64,000 bases of DNA from Chryseobacterium indologenes. GTDB lineage: Bacteria > Bacteroidota > Bacteroidia > Flavobacteriales > Weeksellaceae. Positions 28,932 to 39,524 of this stretch are shown here, piece by piece. The notes beneath the pieces were generated by a model. It saw only the letters and a list, made by a program, of their open reading frames with translations, did not search any database and had not been told where the DNA came from. The stretch's first letter is position 1. Every line of letters begins with the position of its first letter. The translations under genes and the position numbers were made by a program. The DNA lies in contig CP065590.1 of NCBI GenBank assembly GCA_016025055.1, positions 992,001 through 1,056,000 of the forward strand, given 5' to 3'.

Positions 28932-30227
28932 ATGGACACATCCACTATCACCACCGCTCAGAGAATCAAAGCCATCATTGGCGGTTCTATCGGAAACCTT
29001 GTAGAATGGTACGACTGGTACGCATATGCTGCCTTTGCCATTTATTTTTCACATTCGTTTTTCCCGGATTCCGATCTTAATGCGCAGTTGATGAATACCG
29101 CAGGAATCTTCGCTGTTGGTTTTCTGATGCGCCCTATCGGTGGCTGGCTGTTTGGGAGTATTGCGGATAAAGTCGGAAGAAAAAAAAGCCATGACGCTTT
29201 CTGTTCTTCTCATGTCATTTGGTTCGTTACTTATTGCGCTTACTCCAACTTATAATTCAATAGGTATTTTAGCGCCTCTCCTTCTATTGCTTGCCAGATT
29301 ACTCCAGGGATTGAGTGTTGGTGGCGAATATGGTGTTTCTGCCACTTATCTTAGTGAAATGGCCACCCGGGACCGGAGAGGATTTTATTCAAGCTTTCAG
29401 TACGTCACTTTAATTGGCGGACAACTTATCGCCCTGGGCATCCAGCTTATTTTACAAAAACTATTATTAACAGAGGCTCAGCTAGAAGACTGGGGATGGA
29501 GAATTCCTTTTGTAATCGGCGCTATATTATCTGTTATTGCGTTATATCTTCGGGCTAATCTTCATGAAACGGAGGCTTTTGAAAATAAAAAAGAAGTCAG
29601 TGAAAAGAAAAAGGGACGGTAAAAGAACTTTTCAAACATCCTAAGGCTTTGCTTACTGTGGTAGGACTTACATTAGGAGGTACCCTGGCATTCTATACCT
29701 ACACCACTTACATGCAGAAGTTTCTGGTCAATACAGTACAACTGACCAAGGAGGAATCTACTTTAATTTCATTTATTTCCTTATTTATTTTTGCCTGTCT
29801 ACAACCTATCTTCGGGGCTTTATCTGATAAAATCGGAAGACGACCACTCCTTTTAGGTTTTGGAATCCTGGGAACCCTTTTCACAGTACCGCTTCTCACC
29901 GCATTAAGCACGACAACATCTATGTGGGGCGCATTTTTACTGATCATGGCAGCATTAATTATCGTGAGTGGCTATACTTCTATCAACGCAGTGGTAAAGG
30001 CAGAGCTTTTCCCTTCTGAAATAAGGGCTCTCGGTGTGGGTCTTCCCTATGCGGTTACTGTTGCCGTATTTGGAGGAACGGCAGAATACATTGCCCTCTG
30101 GTTTAAGAAAATCGGGTCCGAAGAATATTTCTACTGGTACATTACAGGATGTATTTTATTTTCCCTGATTGTGTATGCAAGAATGAAAGATACCAAAAAG
30201 ACCTCGGCACTTGATAAAGATGTATAA
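28932..30227 (+). CDS. MFS transporter, metabolite:H+ symporter type (two frameshifts)
   Basis: Twelve-helix permease of the MHS branch (KgtP-like): [20 protein letters not shown] at the N-terminus, [19 protein letters not shown] loop 2-3 motif, and [10 protein letters not shown] in the second half. One extra A in the A8 run 29180-29187 and one missing A in the A5 run 29608-29612 split it into three frames; correcting both gives a continuous protein of about 431 aa ([22 protein letters not shown]). Likely imports a dicarboxylate or related organic acid. Confidence 0.85.
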
Positions 30228-30239
30228 AAAACTTATACA

Positions 30240-30270
30240 ATCGGCGCCGCAGATTCTCTGCGGCGCCGAT
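30240..30270. terminator. Bidirectional GC-rich terminator
   Basis: Perfect 14-bp inverted repeat (arm ATCGGCGCCGCAGA) with a TTC loop between the convergent MFS and 30276 genes. Confidence 0.85.
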
Positions 30271-30275
30271 ATATT

Positions 30276-30491
30276 TTAATGGTAGGCTTGTTTAAATTTT
30301 TCAATCATACTATCCAGCGTATGGCGTTGGACGTATATACTTTTTACCTCTTCGTACCTCGGTGATTTGTAGAAAACCTCGTGAAAATCCATACTTCCGT
30401 TTCCTACTTTCACTACTTTTTGTACTTCGATATTCAACTTTTTCAACTCGTCTTTAAAGACTTTAAATTCATCTTGGATACTACTGCTCAT
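30276..30491 (-). CDS. Small unknown protein (71 aa)
   Basis: Charged, helical 71-residue protein starting MSSSIQDEFKVFKDELKKL and ending MIEKFKQAYH. No signal or membrane segment. Bounded by the 30240 terminator, and coding-like composition makes it a real gene more likely than not. Family not recognised. Confidence 0.6.
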   Translation of the reverse strand: MSSSIQDEFKVFKDELKKLNIEVQKVVKVGNGSMDFHEVFYKSPRYEEVKSIYVQRHTLDSMIEKFKQAYH

Positions 30492-30719
30492 TTATATTTT
30501 CTGATTTAATTAAAATTCCAATTTTATTCTGTTTACCCCTGTCAATCTTAGGGGTTACGTTTCAAATTCCGAATAAAGTTACTAAATTTATCAATACAAA
30601 ATAAGACTTTATCAATATTTTACTACTTTTTTTACCAATAGATAATTCATTTCTTCCTATGAATGTATATTTCGTATTTTCAAGGTGGTAAAAAAAGTGA
30701 TAACAACTCACCGAAAACT

Positions 30720-31394
30720 ATGAATACTAAAGCATTTTTCACATTATTCTTCGTCGGTCTTCTTACGATTATCCAGGCGCAGAAGCCGGAACTCAAAGCA
30801 CCCGATTATTCTTCAATTCAAAAGAATATTGAGGATAAAAATTCAGAATTTTATTATCCCATTCTTTTAAAAAGACTCAAAGAGAATGATCCTTCGCTTA
30901 CCGGCAGTGAATACCGTCACCTTTATTTTGGATATACTTTTCAAAAAGGATACAAGCCTTACAAAACAGGAAAGAAAGCTGAAGAAGTTTCAAAATATTA
31001 TCGCGGGGAAGGTATTTCTGAAAAAGATCTTTCAAAAGGAATTCAGCTGTTCCGGGATGTTTTGGATGAAAACCCGATGGATCTGCGAGCCATGAATTAC
31101 CTGGCTTACCTGTATCATTTAAATAAAGATGATGCTACAGCAGAAAAAATTGCAGGAAGCTTCCACGGTTTATTAAATGCCATTCTTACTTCGGGAGATG
31201 GCTTACAATGTGAAACAGGTTTCCATGTTATTTCTGTGACTGATGAATATGTGGTTTTGAACAGGTTTCAGATGGAGTCTGCGTCACAAAGCTCAAACTC
31301 AAAATGTGACTATCACCAATTTGAGCAAGGAAAATATAAAATTCAGGGATTCTACTTTAACATCAGTAGATTTTATGGAAAAATATTAGATTAA
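30720..31394 (+). CDS. DUF4919 family exported protein (224 aa)
   Basis: Start at MNTKAFFTLFFVGLLTIIQA (30720), which gives a proper signal peptide; the longer in-frame start at 30663 does not. Contains NSEFYYPILLKRLKENDPSL and EYRHLYFGYTFQKGYKPY, the DUF4919 signature, then a TPR-like helical pair (DLRAMNYLAYLYHL). Two C-terminal Cys about 40 residues apart may form a disulfide. Role unknown. Confidence 0.8.
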   Translation: MNTKAFFTLFFVGLLTIIQAQKPELKAPDYSSIQKNIEDKNSEFYYPILLKRLKENDPSLTGSEYRHLYFGYTFQKGYKPYKTGKKAEEVSKYYRGEGISEKDLSKGIQLFRDVLDENPMDLRAMNYLAYLYHLNKDDATAEKIAGSFHGLLNAILTSGDGLQCETGFHVISVTDEYVVLNRFQMESASQSSNSKCDYHQFEQGKYKIQGFYFNISRFYGKILD

Positions 31395-31497
31395 TATAAT
31401 AATGAATAGTCACGAACAATCTGAAGGCATCAGGGAAAACCTGACGGATTAATTAATAAATTTGAAGGGCTCAATAATCAATTAAAAAAGTCTAACG

Positions 31498-32108
31498 ATG
31501 AACAATCAGAAAAGCCACTGGGAAAACGTATATGAAACCAAGAATCCGGATCAGGTAAGCTGGACGCAGACTAAACCAAAAACATCAATTGATTTTATTA
31601 TTTCCTGCGGATTAGGAAAAGAAGCAAAAATTATTGATATCGGTGGCGGTGACAGTAATCTTGTTGATTTTCTTCTTGAAGAAGGATACGAAAACATTAC
31701 GGTTCTTGATATTTCGTCCAAAGCTTTAGAAAAAGCCAAAGAAAGACTGGGCACAGCCGCTGAAAAAGTGCAATGGATCGCAACTGACATCACTGAGTTC
31801 ACTCCAACCGAAACGTATGACATCTGGCATGACAGAGCCGCTTTCCATTTTCTGACAACCCCTGAACAGGTCTCAAAATATATTGATATCGCGAAAAAAA
31901 TGTCACCGGATGTCTGATCATTGGAACTTTTTCTAAAAACGGTCCTACAAAATGCAGCGGTCTGGATATTAAGCAATATGATGAAGAATCACTATCCCAT
32001 GTATTCGGGAATGATTTTGAAAAAATAAAATGTATTACTGAAGATCATACCACTCCTTTCGGAACCACACAAAATTTTGTTTTCTGCAATTTTAAAAAGC
32101 GGTCATAA
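31498..32108 (+). CDS. SAM-dependent methyltransferase (one-base frameshift)
   Basis: Class I methyltransferase: HWENVYETKNPDQVSWTQ start, motif I IIDIGGGDSNLVD, VLDISSKALEKAKERL, and YDIWHDRAAFHFL. A stop at 31917 results from a missing G at 31908-31909; restored, SPGCLIIGTFSKNGPTKCSG continues to CNFKKRS at 32108 (about 203 aa). Resembles the TehB/TMT-like thiol or metalloid methyltransferase group, possibly detoxifying. Own start after an intergenic gap. Confidence 0.8.
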
Positions 32109-32157
32109 AATGTATGTTTTTTTAATTTATTTTTCGCTTCCCCCCTTAAATAAAAAA

Positions 32158-32333
32158 GAAATCTCTTCAGTACATATTTACGATGCTTCCGGAAGGTTGT
32201 TAATGAGAAAACGGACATTAAATCAGCGGAGTTCAAATATCCGGTTGATCAGAAAAATATAATCATCACTGTAACGGCAGTACTGAAGACGGAAAAGCAA
32301 TAATTAAAAAATTAAGATTCTCAGTATCATTCA
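32158..32333 (+). pseudogene. Orphan T9SS sorting-domain remnant
   Basis: SVHIYDASGRLL reads as the start of a type A sorting domain; with two one-base corrections it continues NEKTDIKSAEFKYPVDQK, then TEDGKAIIKKLRFSV. No upstream cargo domain exists, since the methyltransferase ends about 50 bases before. Either the stub of a deleted secreted protein or a degraded small gene. Confidence 0.5.
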
Positions 32334-32334
32334 T

Positions 32335-32362
32335 AAAAAAGAGAGCTTCGCGCTCTCTTTTT
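32335..32362. terminator. Bidirectional terminator
   Basis: GAGAGC-TTCGC-GCTCTC between A6 and T5, separating the remnant from the convergent ABC exporter. Confidence 0.85.
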
Positions 32363-32373
32363 CAGTATTTGTT

Positions 32374-34127
32374 TTATTTTTGTTCTTCCTCCATTTCCAC
32401 TTCATGACGAAGCTGCGCTTTGTATAAGGTAGCATAATACCCGTTCTTGTCTAAAAGATCTAAATGCTTTCCTTCCTCTACAATTTTACCATGCTCCATG
32501 ACGATGATTTTATCTGCCTTCTCAATAGTGGAAAGTCTGTGGGCAATAATAATGGATGTTCTGTTTTTGGTAATTTTTTCGGTAGCCCGCTGGATTAATT
32601 TTTCACTTTCGTGGTCAATCGATGACGTTGCTTCATCGAGGATTAATATTTTAGGATCTGATAAGTAAGCTCTTAAGAAAGACAACAACTGTCTCTGACC
32701 TAATGAAATAGATGAACCTCTTTCACTTACTACGTAATCATATCCGCCGGGAAGCTGCTCAATAAACTGATCGACTTCAATTTCTTTAGCACCTGCCTTT
32801 ATCTTTTCCAGGGTAATCGTATCATCTCCAAAAGAAAGATTTTCAAAAATACTTCCATGGAAAAGGAAAACATCCTGCAGTACAACTCCGATATGACTTC
32901 TCAGGTTGTACAGTTCATAATCTTTTAAAGCGACATCATCAATCAGGATATTTCCGGAATTGATATCATATAATCTTGTAATCAGGCTGATAATCGTAGA
33001 TTTTCCCGCACCAGTAGCTCCAACAATAGCTACAGTCTCTCCGGGGTTTACTTTAAAATCTATTCCTTTCAATACTTCCTGCTTATCATCGTAAGCAAAA
33101 TGTACTTTCTGGAATTCTATTTTCCCGTCAAACTGATCTTTTGTACTGTTCCCGTATTCGGCATTGCATTATCTTCATCCATCAGACCCAACACTCTTTC
33201 TGCCCCCACAATACCTCTCTGGATATTATTGAAACGGTCTGCAATCTGTCTGAGAGGACGGATCAGCATTGAAATATATTGAATAAACGCAATCACCACT
33301 CCGGCACTGATGGTTATATACCCTCCATAGAACAGGATAAATCCGATAAACAAAGAGGAAATAAGTTCCACAACAGGAAAAAACAAAGAGAATATGAAAA
33401 CCGTTCTCAACAATGCTCCTTTCAACGTAATGTTGATATCATCAAATTTTTTAAACTCTGCATCTTGCCTGTTGAAAACCTGAATAATAGACATTCCGGC
33501 TAATCTTTCCTGGACGAAAGAGTTTTGATTGGCCGTCCAGTTCCTCTCATCCCCGAATGCTTTTTTCAGTCTCTTCTGGAAAAACCGGGTTATCACTACC
33601 ATCAGAGGTAAAATTGCCAGGGTAATATAACTGAGATGAACATTGGTGCTGAACATCATCACCAAAACAAATACAATTCTCAGGATATCCCCAAATACCA
33701 TCAGGAATCCGTCTGTATATACGGTCGCAATGGTCTCTACATCACCTACAGCACGGGTTACCAGCTGCCCGATCGGCGTTTTATCAAAAAATGAGGTTTT
33801 AAAATAGATCAGCTTGGCATATAATCTCTCTCTGATATCACGGATTACATTTTGGGAAATAAAGTTTGAAAAATAAACCAGGAAAAAGTTTAAAATCGTT
33901 TCAGCAAATACCAGTCCCACCAAAATGTAGATATGCTTCATCATTAAAGCCTTATCTTTCAGCTTTGTGATATCATTATCTACAACTTGCATCGTCAGAT
34001 AGGGCCTGTATGTAGAAACTATTGAAAGGATGATGGAAATTACTAATGTAAGGATGAACCAAGAACGAAATTTCATTCCAATAAAGAACAGCCTTTTTAT
34101 AATTCCCCAGGTATCTTGTTTTTTCAT
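32374..34127 (-). CDS. ABC exporter, fused membrane and ATPase domains (one-base frameshift)
   Basis: Half-transporter of MsbA/MdlB type. N-terminal membrane domain with six helices (start MKKQDTWGIIKRLFFIGMKF; TPIGQLVTRAVGDVETIATV coupling region), then an ATPase with Walker A GATGAGKST, signature SLGQRQLLS and Walker B ILILDEATSS. One base is missing in the T4 run at 33120-33123 (+ strand); restored, SLTGKIEFQKVHFAYDDK links both parts (about 584 aa). Probably exports lipid, drug or peptide as a dimer. Next gene upstream is truA. Confidence 0.9.
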
Positions 34128-34308
34128 TGTTCGGATCGAAGAAAAGAATTAAAATTCTATGCAAAAATAAGACTTTATAACCGGACTGCCTTTACAAGTT
34201 GAGTAATTCGTGATAGAAAATTTCTGATACCTATTATTTACAGAATGAATAGCATAGGGACTTCAACCAGGAAAATAATATCAGAATCCTAACAGCTCTG
34301 CCCTACTG

Positions 34309-35046
34309 TCATTCATCAAACTCATATCCCACATCCACCAGATACAATCCGTGCCCGGGAGCTGAGGTTCCTGCTGCATTACGGTTCTTGTCTTCAATCA
34401 CCTTTCTCATATCTGCGGGTTTTAGTTTTCCGGTACCGATCTCCACCATGGTTCCTACGATGGCACGCACCATATTTCTGAGAAAACGATTGGCAGAAAC
34501 GGTAAATTTCAGTTCTGTTCCGTTTTGCTCCCACTCTGCCTTGTACATTTTGCAGATATTGGTTTTGTTGTCTGTTTTTAACTTTGCAAAACTTGTAAAA
34601 TCTTCATATTCAAATAAAATCTTACAGGCTTCGTTCATTTTATCGATATCCAGAGATCTTTTCCAGTGCTGCCATGCAGATTCCTGCGTAAACGGATTTT
34701 TTTCCAGCGAAATATAGTATTCATAGGTTCTGTAGGTGGCATCAAAACGGGCATGGAAATCATCCCTTACCTTAAAAATTCTTTTAATAGAAATATCTGG
34801 GGGTAAAAAGCTATTCAGCCTGCGTGGAAGCTCAGAGTTAAGCTCTTGCTCCGTATCAAAATGGGCAAATATTTTCTTGGCATGAACTCCGGTATCCGTT
34901 CTTCCGGCACCGGTTGTTTTAATCTCTTCTCTTAAAATGGTGGAAAGTGCTTTTTCCAGTTCTTCCTGCACGGAAACGGCGTCCGGCTGTACCTGGTAGC
35001 CGAAATAATTCTTTCCGTTGTAAGAAAATTCAATAAAGTATCTCAA
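34309..35046 (-). CDS. truA: tRNA pseudouridine synthase A
   Basis: Modifies uridines 38-40 of tRNA anticodon arms. Catalytic Asp in GRTDTGVHAKKIF, plus FSYNGKNYFGYQ and RFLRNMVRAIVGTMVEIGTG. The TTG at 35046 gives the family-typical (M)RYFIEFSYNG start and is chosen; another in-frame TTG lies 21 bases upstream (35067). About 245 aa, usual length. Confidence 0.9.
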   Translation of the reverse strand: MRYFIEFSYNGKNYFGYQVQPDAVSVQEELEKALSTILREEIKTTGAGRTDTGVHAKKIFAHFDTEQELNSELPRRLNSFLPPDISIKRIFKVRDDFHARFDATYRTYEYYISLEKNPFTQESAWQHWKRSLDIDKMNEACKILFEYEDFTSFAKLKTDNKTNICKMYKAEWEQNGTELKFTVSANRFLRNMVRAIVGTMVEIGTGKLKPADMRKVIEDKNRNAAGTSAPGHGLYLVDVGYEFDE

Positions 35047-35155
35047 AGTATAATAATAACTCCACAAAAATACTTTAATTTAACGAAATATTTGTTGAAA
35101 AGTCTTTGAGAATATTACACCAAATGCTTATGAAAATTCCTATTTTTGCATTCGT

Positions 35156-36180
35156 ATGAAAAGATGGTACCTTTATCCTTTTTCCCTCGGTTATCATTTG
35201 GTAACGGGTATCCGGAACACAATGTATGATCTGGGAATTTTTAAGTCGACAAAATTTAAGACACCGATAATCAATGTCGGGAACCTGTCTGTGGGTGGAA
35301 GCGGAAAATCGCCGATGGTGATGTATCTTGCCCAGTATTTATCCAAACATTACAGGACCGGAGTCCTTTCACGAGGTTACGGAAGGCTCACCAAAGGCTA
35401 TGAAGTGACCAACTACGAAAGTAATTATAAAATCGTGGGAGATGAAGCGATGCAGTTATTTGAACGTTTCAAGAACCGTTTCGTCATCGCTGTTTCCGAA
35501 GAACGTGTGCCCGGTGCCAAAAAGGTGATCGAAGATATGGATCTGAATGTACTGGTATTGGATGACGCTATGCAGCACAGAGCTATAAAAGCCGGCTTCA
35601 ATATTTTGATGACCGATTTTAATGATCCTTATTTTAAAGACTATCTTCTTCCTGCCGGAGACCTTAGAGAATCCAGAGCAGGGGCAAAGAGAGCTGATAT
35701 CATCATGGTCAGTAAATGTCCTGATGAGCTGACAGAAGAAACGAAAAGATATTATATCTCGAGAATCCGTCCTTCATATAACCAAAAAGTATTCTTTTCA
35801 TCCATCGGGTATGATGAGAATGTGTACGGAAAAGACAAAATGCTTCCCGACAATAACCTGAATTATTACGATATTCTTTTAATCACAGGAATTGCCAACC
35901 CCAAACCTCTTTTGGAGCATCTGTCAAAATTCTCAAAAAGAGTGACCCATCTGAAGTTCAGGGACCATCATAATTTCACGGATGATGATATTAAAAAAAT
36001 CCTTGCGGAGTATAAAAAATTAGGAGAATATAAACTGATATTAACCACAGAGAAAGACTATGTCCGTCTGAAAACTTTTGACTATCTTAGAGAAATCGTT
36101 TACTACTGGCCTATCAATGTTTTAATTGATAAAAAGAAGAATTCGATAAAATCATATTGGATTATGTTAAAAAAAATTAG
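35156..36180 (+). CDS. lpxK: Tetraacyldisaccharide 4'-kinase (one-base frameshift near 3' end)
   Basis: Phosphorylates the lipid A precursor at the inner membrane. Seen: LGYHLVTGIRN amphipathic entry, NVGNLSVGGSGKSPM P-loop (about residues 42-56), LSRGYGR, VGDEAMQLF and LVLDDAMQHR. The frame as given runs into the next gene; one A is missing in the A5 run 36131-36135. Restored, the end is DKKEEFDKIILDYVKKN and stop at 36180, overlapping the phosphorylase start by 17 bases in another frame. So it is a separate gene of about 341 aa. Confidence 0.9.
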
Positions 36181-36979
36181 AGAGACAGCGGATTTCATCA
36201 AAAATATCATTCACGAAACGCCTGATTTTGCTGTCGTTTTAGGATCAGGACTTGGAAAACTGCAGCATGAAGTAGAAGCTATTCATGTTTTAGAATACAA
36301 AGACATTCCCAATTTTCCGCAAACCACCGTTGCCGGACATAGTGGAAAATTAATTTACGGCACCCTGGAAGGTAAAAAAGTTCTGATGATGAGCGGCCGT
36401 TTTCACTATTATGAAGGTCATTCTATGGAAACCGTGACATTCCCAATCCGGGTATTTCATCTTCTGGGAATTCAGAATCTCATTCTATCAAATGCCTGTG
36501 GCGGGGTAAATCCTGCATACAGCGTTGCTGACATCGTTATTGTAAAAGATCATATCAACATGATGCCTGAGCATCCGCTTCGCGGTAAGAATATCGATGA
36601 GCTCGGTCCCCGTTTTGTGGACATGAGCGAACCTTATAACAAAAAAATGATTGCTGTGGCTGAACAAGCCGCTTCTGACCATACTATCAAAATCCACCAG
36701 GGAGTTTACGTAGCCCTACAAGGCCCCACATTTGAGACTCCTGCCGAATATGGTATGATAAAGGCCATTGGCGGTGATATGGTAGGAATGAGTACGGTTC
36801 CCGAAGTCATTGTAGCCAGACATATGGGAATGGATGCCTTCTGTATTTCCGTGATCACAGATTTAGGCGGGCCGGATATTGCCTTTGCCGTTTCTCACGA
36901 AGAAGTTTTAAATGCAGCCAATAAAGCCATGCCGAATGTAATTGCAGTGGTAAAAGGCTTGATCAGAAATTACTCTTAA
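36164..36979 (+). CDS. punA: Purine nucleoside phosphorylase
   Basis: 271 residues from the ATG at 36164 (MLKKIRETADFIKNII). Cleaves purine nucleosides with phosphate in salvage. Trimeric-type PNP motifs: VVLGSGLGKLQHEV phosphate loop, VAGHSGKLIYG, MSGRFHYYEGHSM, SNACGGVNPAY and GPTFETPAEYGM. Its start overlaps the lpxK end, so the two are translationally coupled. The apparent 607-aa fusion is an artefact. Confidence 0.9.
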   Translation: MLKKIRETADFIKNIIHETPDFAVVLGSGLGKLQHEVEAIHVLEYKDIPNFPQTTVAGHSGKLIYGTLEGKKVLMMSGRFHYYEGHSMETVTFPIRVFHLLGIQNLILSNACGGVNPAYSVADIVIVKDHINMMPEHPLRGKNIDELGPRFVDMSEPYNKKMIAVAEQAASDHTIKIHQGVYVALQGPTFETPAEYGMIKAIGGDMVGMSTVPEVIVARHMGMDAFCISVITDLGGPDIAFAVSHEEVLNAANKAMPNVIAVVKGLIRNYS

Positions 36980-37155
36980 TTACCACATTAATATTTAATT
37001 TTTCAGCTTACAAGTCTATTCAATCAGGATGTTTAAGTTTCTGATATTTCAGTTTTCTCCAATTCGTGTAGATTCGAGATATTATTGGCAAAACAAGTAT
37101 TCATAGAATTTTTCAATCGATCAATTTTCCGTGGCATCAATTGCAATTCATTGTT

Positions 37156-37163
37156 TAGCTTTG
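37156..37163 (+). promoter_or_regulatory. -7 box for the thioredoxin-like gene
   Basis: TAGCTTTG fits TAnnTTTG and lies only 6 bases before the first in-frame ATG (37169), making the ATG at 37184 the better start. No clear -33. Confidence 0.45.
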
Positions 37164-37183
37164 TATAAATGAAATTGTACAAA

Positions 37184-37699
37184 ATGAGAAAGTTCTTATT
37201 AATTTTTATGATAGGTATCTTTGGATTAAGTTATTCACAAAAGGTACCCACCGTTCTTAAAAAAGGCTTTTCAAAAGAAGCTTTGAAACAAAAACTGGAA
37301 GATGAAGATGGAAAAGCAATTACTATCCAACAGATCCTGGATCAGCATAAAGGCAAAGTAATGGTGATCGACTTTTGGGCAGGATGGTGCAGAGACTGTC
37401 TTCAGGCCCTCCCAAAAGCTGAGGAATTAGAAAAAAACAATCCAAATGTAGATTTTGTATTCCTTTCATTGGAGAGATCAAAAGAAGGTTTTGATAAAAG
37501 CCTGACAAGATTCAATATGAAGGATAAGGATAACTATTGGTTTGCGTCAGGATGGAAAAATGATTTCAACAATTATGTGGATCTTAACTGGATACCAAGA
37601 TATATGGTAATTGACCAGAAATCAGCCATAGCAAAATATTATGCCATTTCTCCTGAAGATCCGGAAATTCAACAGACCATCGACCGTCTATTAAAATAA
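37184..37699 (+). CDS. TlpA/thioredoxin-like disulfide protein, exported
   Basis: Start MRKFLLIFMIGIFGLSYS at 37184 gives a signal peptide (an ATG five codons earlier is within the likely promoter). Redoxin fold with the active site WAGWCRDCLQALP (CxxC), KVMVIDFWA before it and cis-Pro loop IPRYMVID. Periplasmic thiol reductase, probably for cytochrome or envelope protein maturation; partner unknown. Confidence 0.85.
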   Translation: MRKFLLIFMIGIFGLSYSQKVPTVLKKGFSKEALKQKLEDEDGKAITIQQILDQHKGKVMVIDFWAGWCRDCLQALPKAEELEKNNPNVDFVFLSLERSKEGFDKSLTRFNMKDKDNYWFASGWKNDFNNYVDLNWIPRYMVIDQKSAIAKYYAISPEDPEIQQTIDRLLK

Positions 37700-37777
37700 T
37701 TGAGATGTAGCTTTTAGCCCATAATAGGACATGTGCTAAAACGATATCTTTCACACCATATTCAACCATTCAACACC

Positions 37778-38233
37778 ATGATCATAAGAGAAGCCACAGA
37801 GCAGGATTTGGAAATTTTATTAGAATTTGAGCAGGGAATAGTTTCAGCAGAACGACCTTTTAACATTACCCTTATTGATGGAGAAATCCATTACTATGAT
37901 TTGAACCATTTTATAAAGTCTCCTGATGCGACACTGATTGTAGCAGAAGAGAACAATGAAATTATTGGCTCGGGGTATGCCCTGATTAAAAAAGCCGAAA
38001 AATATTATTATACTTTTGAGCAATATGCTTATCTGGGGTTTATGTATGTAAAGCCTGAATACAGAGGAAAAGGCATTAATAAAGTCATCACCGACGAACT
38101 GATCAGTTGGGCAAAGTCCAGAGATATTCCGGAAGTACGGCTGGATGTGTATGCTGAAAATGAATCTGCTGTAAAAGCCTATGAAAAGGCAGGTTTTGAA
38201 CCTCATCTTCTCACGATGAGACTGAAGCAGTAA
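37778..38233 (+). CDS. GNAT family N-acetyltransferase (151 aa)
   Basis: Start at MIIREATEQDLEILLEF (37778); earlier in-frame codons lack family similarity. Acetyl-CoA-binding loop VKPEYRGKGINKVITDELI and closing AVKAYEKAGFEPH are canonical. Substrate unknown. Standalone. Confidence 0.85.
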   Translation: MIIREATEQDLEILLEFEQGIVSAERPFNITLIDGEIHYYDLNHFIKSPDATLIVAEENNEIIGSGYALIKKAEKYYYTFEQYAYLGFMYVKPEYRGKGINKVITDELISWAKSRDIPEVRLDVYAENESAVKAYEKAGFEPHLLTMRLKQ

Positions 38234-38382
38234 AAAGCTGAAAGCACGGAGACGAAAGATCGAAGTAATTGCTGCGAAGGTATAATCCGTTATTTTTTAA
38301 CTAATTTTCAGGAAACAGTTATTAATTTTTATAACATACTATAAAAATTTACCGTCAATACAGGAATCCATATCTTTGTGAT

Positions 38383-39479
38383 ATGGATTTTTCTTTGCCG
38401 CTTCGTAAAATTATACATGTAGATATGGACGCATTCTATGCCTCCGTGGAGCAGCATGATAATCCCAGCCTTAAGGGGCAGCCCATTGCTGTAGGTGGTG
38501 AGCATCGTGGCGTGGTTGCAGCAGCCAGTTATGAAGCCAGAAAATACGGTGTGCGATCTGCCATGCCCAGTAAGACTGCCAAAGAAAAATGTCCGCATCT
38601 TATTTTCGTTCCTCCCCGTTTTGCCCGGTATAAGGAAATATCAAAAAAGATCAGAGAGATTTTCTATGAATATACTGATCTTGTAGAACCTTTATCACTG
38701 GACGAGGCGTATCTGGATGTTACGGAGAATAAAAAAGGAATGGAGTCTGCCAATGCCATTGCCAGAGAAATTCGTCAGAAAATATTTGAAGAAACCGGCT
38801 TAACAGCTTCTGCAGGGATTTCTGTGAATAAATTCCTTGCCAAGGTCGCTTCAGACATCAATAAACCTAATGGGCAGAAAACCATTCATCCGGATAAAGT
38901 AGAAGGTTTTCTTGAAGAATTGCCTGTTGAAAAATTTTATGGTGTAGGAAAGGTTACTGCTAACAAAATGTTCAGTTTAGGGATTTATAAAGGAAAAGAT
39001 TTAAAGAAAAGATCCCTGGAAGATCTGGTAAGGATTTTTGGTAAATCCGGAAAGCATTATTATAACGTCGTGCGTGGGATTCATACTTCTGAAGTGAAGC
39101 CTCATCGGATCCAGAAAAGCGTTGCAGTGGAGAGAACTTTTTTGAAGATCTTTTTGATGAACAACAAATTAATGAAAAATTGGAAAGCCTGGGAAATGAA
39201 CTTCATCAAAGGCTGCAGAAAAATAATATCCTGGGAAGAACATTAACCTTAAAAATTAAGTATAAAGATTTCTCTCTTTTCACAAGAAGTATTACGAGAG
39301 ACGAATATTTTACTTCGCCTGAGCAATACTTAAATACAGGGAAAAAGCTTTGGGAACTTCGCCCCTACGATAAAGCGGTCCGCCTTCTGGGACTGTCTCT
39401 CTCCCACCTTAACACGGAAGAAAAAAAACGGGTATCTGTTCAACTAAAAATCCCGTTTGAAGAATTCGAGAGTGAATAG
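38383..39479 (+). CDS. dinB: DNA polymerase IV, Y-family (one-base frameshift)
   Basis: Error-prone translesion polymerase. Catalytic residues in IIHVDMDAFYASVEQ and PLSLDEAYLDVT; HhH region VGKVTANKMFSLGI; the little-finger part begins after SVAVERTF. One T missing in the T6 run 39138-39143 breaks the frame; restored VERTFFEDLFDEQQINEKL continues to FEEFESE at 39479 (365 aa, normal). No LexA-type box identified upstream. Confidence 0.92.
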
Positions 39480-39524
39480 GTTATATTTTTTCACTACCTT
39501 GTATCCACCAAATCTTCAAAATAT

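Noticed and set aside
35156..36979. Single LpxK-purine nucleoside phosphorylase fusion protein
   Set aside because: A one-base addition in an A-run restores a normal LpxK C-terminus and a separate start for the phosphorylase.
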